Assembly (NCBI RefSeq): GCF_000430705.1
Contig: NZ_AUMN01000024.1
Coordinates: 1 to 64,000 of the forward strand
Reading direction: 5' to 3'
Length of the DNA: 64,000 nucleotides
Source of the DNA: Arthrobacter castelli DSM 16402
Lineage (GTDB): Bacteria > Actinomycetota > Actinomycetes > Actinomycetales > Micrococcaceae
Shown here: positions 62,822 through 64,000 of the stretch, one piece after another
Layout of the letters: each line of letters begins with the position of its first letter
Position numbering within the stretch: the first letter of the stretch is position 1
Position numbers and translations under genes: made by a program
Notes under the pieces: generated by a model
What the model was told of the DNA's origin: nothing
Database searches by the model: none
Seen by the model: the letters and a program-made list of their open reading frames with translations, nothing else

Positions 62822-62897
62822 TCAGCCATTTAAGCGCCAGGACGGTGCCACGCAGGCCACCGGCAGCACTGCCTGCCTCGGGCGGTCAGGCTTAATG

Positions 62898-62911
62898 CGC
62901 CGTCAGCGAAC
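62898..62911 (-). promoter_or_regulatory. Putative ClgR operator upstream of clpP1
   Basis: On the minus strand GTTCGCTGACGGCG fits the actinobacterial ClgR pattern GTTCGC-N5-GCG exactly. It lies about 110 bp upstream of the clpP1 ATG, where ClgR activates clpP1P2 in Streptomyces. A single short site can occur by chance, so this is a candidate. Confidence 0.5.
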
Positions 62912-63020
62912 AGCGCGGATTTCGGAAACAATACCGCCCCCGATGACGCTAATGTCCACAGTGAGATGATTAGGGACGATCCCGCGTCCCACAGTTCCAC
63001 ACAGAGCGAGAGGTAACTGA

Positions 63021-63647
63021 ATGTCGACTGAGCCCCAAACCCCGCGAATGGACACCCAGGAACTGTCCAACCGGGATGACTACATCTACAACCGGCTGCT
63101 CAAGGAACGGATTATCTGGCTGGGCTCCGAGGTGCGTGACGATAACGCCAACACCATTTGTTCCCAGTTGCTGCTGCTCTCAGCCGAGGACCCCGAAAAG
63201 GATATCTACCTTTACATCAACTCGCCCGGCGGCTCCGTGACGGCCGGCATGGCCATTTACGACACCATTCAGTTCGTCCCGAACGACGTCGTCACCGTGG
63301 CCACCGGCCTGGCAGCTTCGATGGGGCAGTTCCTGCTGTCCTCAGGCACCAAGGGGAAGCGCTACGCCACGCCGCACGCGCGGATCCTGATGCACCAGCC
63401 TTCCGGCGGCATCGGCGGAACCGAATCCGACATCCGCATCCAGGCCGAACTGATTCTGCACATGAAGAAGCAGTTGGCCGAACTGACCGCCGAACAGACC
63501 GGACAGAGCGTCGAGCAGATCTTCAAGGACAACGACCGCGATAAGTGGTTCACCGCAGAGGAAGGGCTTGAGTATGGCTTCTTCGACCACATTTCGGCCC
63601 ATGCCGGGGGAGTATCCGGTGGCGGCGGCACCAACCGCGCGGAATAG
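63021..63647 (+). CDS. clpP1: ATP-dependent Clp protease proteolytic subunit ClpP1
   Basis: ClpP1 is a serine protease subunit that forms a double heptameric barrel with ClpP2 and works with ClpX or ClpC unfoldases. The 208-residue protein has the complete catalytic triad: Ser100 in GLAASMGQF, His125 in LMHQPSGG and Asp174 in NDRDKWF. The handle-region motif [12 protein letters not shown] is also present. ATG 63021 lies 7 bases after GAGAGG. The glycine-rich C-terminus ([13 protein letters not shown]) is unstructured. clpP2 follows 73 bp later. Confidence 0.96.
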   Translation: MSTEPQTPRMDTQELSNRDDYIYNRLLKERIIWLGSEVRDDNANTICSQLLLLSAEDPEKDIYLYINSPGGSVTAGMAIYDTIQFVPNDVVTVATGLAASMGQFLLSSGTKGKRYATPHARILMHQPSGGIGGTESDIRIQAELILHMKKQLAELTAEQTGQSVEQIFKDNDRDKWFTAEEGLEYGFFDHISAHAGGVSGGGGTNRAE

Positions 63648-63720
63648 CCCAGGTACGACGGCGGCAGCCGGTTTTCGGTGAACGAACAGACTTTCTTCAG
63701 CAATCAGGAGTAGCGAAACA

Positions 63721-64000
63721 ATGAACTTGCCTCAAGGATCAGCATTTGGCGGGATGGCCCCGCAGATGCCCACCGACCGTTATGTGCTTCCACAATTCGA
63801 GGAGCGGACGCCGTACGGGTTCAAGCGCCAGGACCCTTACACCAAGCTCTTCGAGGACCGGATCATCTTCCTCGGCGTGCAGGTCGATGATGCCTCGGCG
63901 GACGACATCATGGCCCAGCTGCTGGTGCTCGAGTCCAGCGACCCGGAACGCGACATCACCATCTACATCAATTCGCCCGGCGGCTCGTTCACAGCAATGA
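63721..64000 (+). CDS. clpP2: ATP-dependent Clp protease proteolytic subunit ClpP2 (3' truncated by window end)
   Basis: The first 93 codons of the second ClpP are present, running off the right edge. They read MNLPQGSAFGGMAPQM, then TPYGFKRQDPYTKLFEDRIIFLGVQVDD, shown here in part, and end in INSPGGSFTAM, matching actinobacterial ClpP2, which pairs with ClpP1. The catalytic serine, histidine and aspartate lie beyond the window. ATG 63721 follows AGGAG. Another frame on the same strand stays open longer at the edge but is a shadow. Confidence 0.93.
   Translation, partial: MNLPQGSAFGGMAPQMPTDRYVLPQFEERTPYGFKRQDPYTKLFEDRIIFLGVQVDDASADDIMAQLLVLESSDPERDITIYINSPGGSFTAM

Noticed and set aside
63746-64000. 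84-codon open frame at the right edge
   Set aside because: Out-of-frame shadow; the true gene is clpP2 from ATG 63721.

Overview
The window comes from a high-GC Gram-positive actinobacterium, most likely of the order Micrococcales. Supporting signs are an MptB-type mannosyltransferase, Orn, DUF1206 and C4 zinc-ribbon proteins, a mycobacterial-type RpiB, EttA, tig followed by two clpP genes, and frequent GTG/TTG starts with 1-8 bp gene overlaps. I do not assign a genus.

Layout. 0-9.4 kb is housekeeping: dodecin, cysE-cysK, msrA, a Nif3-like protein, a zinc-ribbon coiled-coil protein, an unusual RNase HI-VOC fusion, DUF1206, yaaA, the RNase P RNA, peptide deformylase, tRNA-His and oligoribonuclease. 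9.5-13.6 kb holds two polyprenyl-sugar glycosyltransferases and UDP-glucose dehydrogenase. 13.7-43.3 kb is a large cell-surface glycopolymer locus. 43.4-64 kb returns to housekeeping: DUF488, tRNA-Arg, ssb, ettA, thioesterases, globin, OsmC, pepN, a gamma-glutamyltransferase homologue, rpiB, a Nei/Fpg glycosylase, dps-fur, a UvrA paralogue, tRNA-Gly, tRNA-Pro, tig, clpP1 and the start of clpP2.

The centre of interest is the 13.7-43.3 kb locus. It encodes an ABC exporter of the teichoic acid/polysaccharide type, glycerol-3-phosphate cytidylyltransferase (TagD), a CDP-alcohol phosphotransferase, three CDP-glycerol glycerophosphotransferase-type proteins (one fused to a GT4 glycosyltransferase), TarS-like GT2 and TarM-like GT4 enzymes, and the dTDP-rhamnose pathway. 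Woven into it are a complete activated-sulfate module (a TauE/SafE transporter, APS kinase CysC, ATP sulfurylase CysD/CysN, and the PAP phosphatase CysQ) and five sulfotransferases. Three of the five are close paralogues, each placed last in an operon whose upstream gene is CysC, a TarS-like transferase or a TagF-like transferase. No APS/PAPS reductase or sulfite reductase is present in the window. The simplest reading is that PAPS is made here to sulfate a glycerol-phosphate-type wall polymer, that is, a sulfated teichoic acid or related glycopolymer. The enzyme families are established; the combined product is inference.

Genes appear to work together as follows: TagD makes CDP-glycerol, RmlA/B/CD make dTDP-rhamnose and Ugd makes UDP-glucuronate. 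The TagF-like, GT2, GT4 and CDP-alcohol enzymes build and decorate a lipid-linked chain, and the TagGH-type transporter exports it. CysDNC supply PAPS, the sulfotransferases use it, and CysQ removes the PAP by-product.
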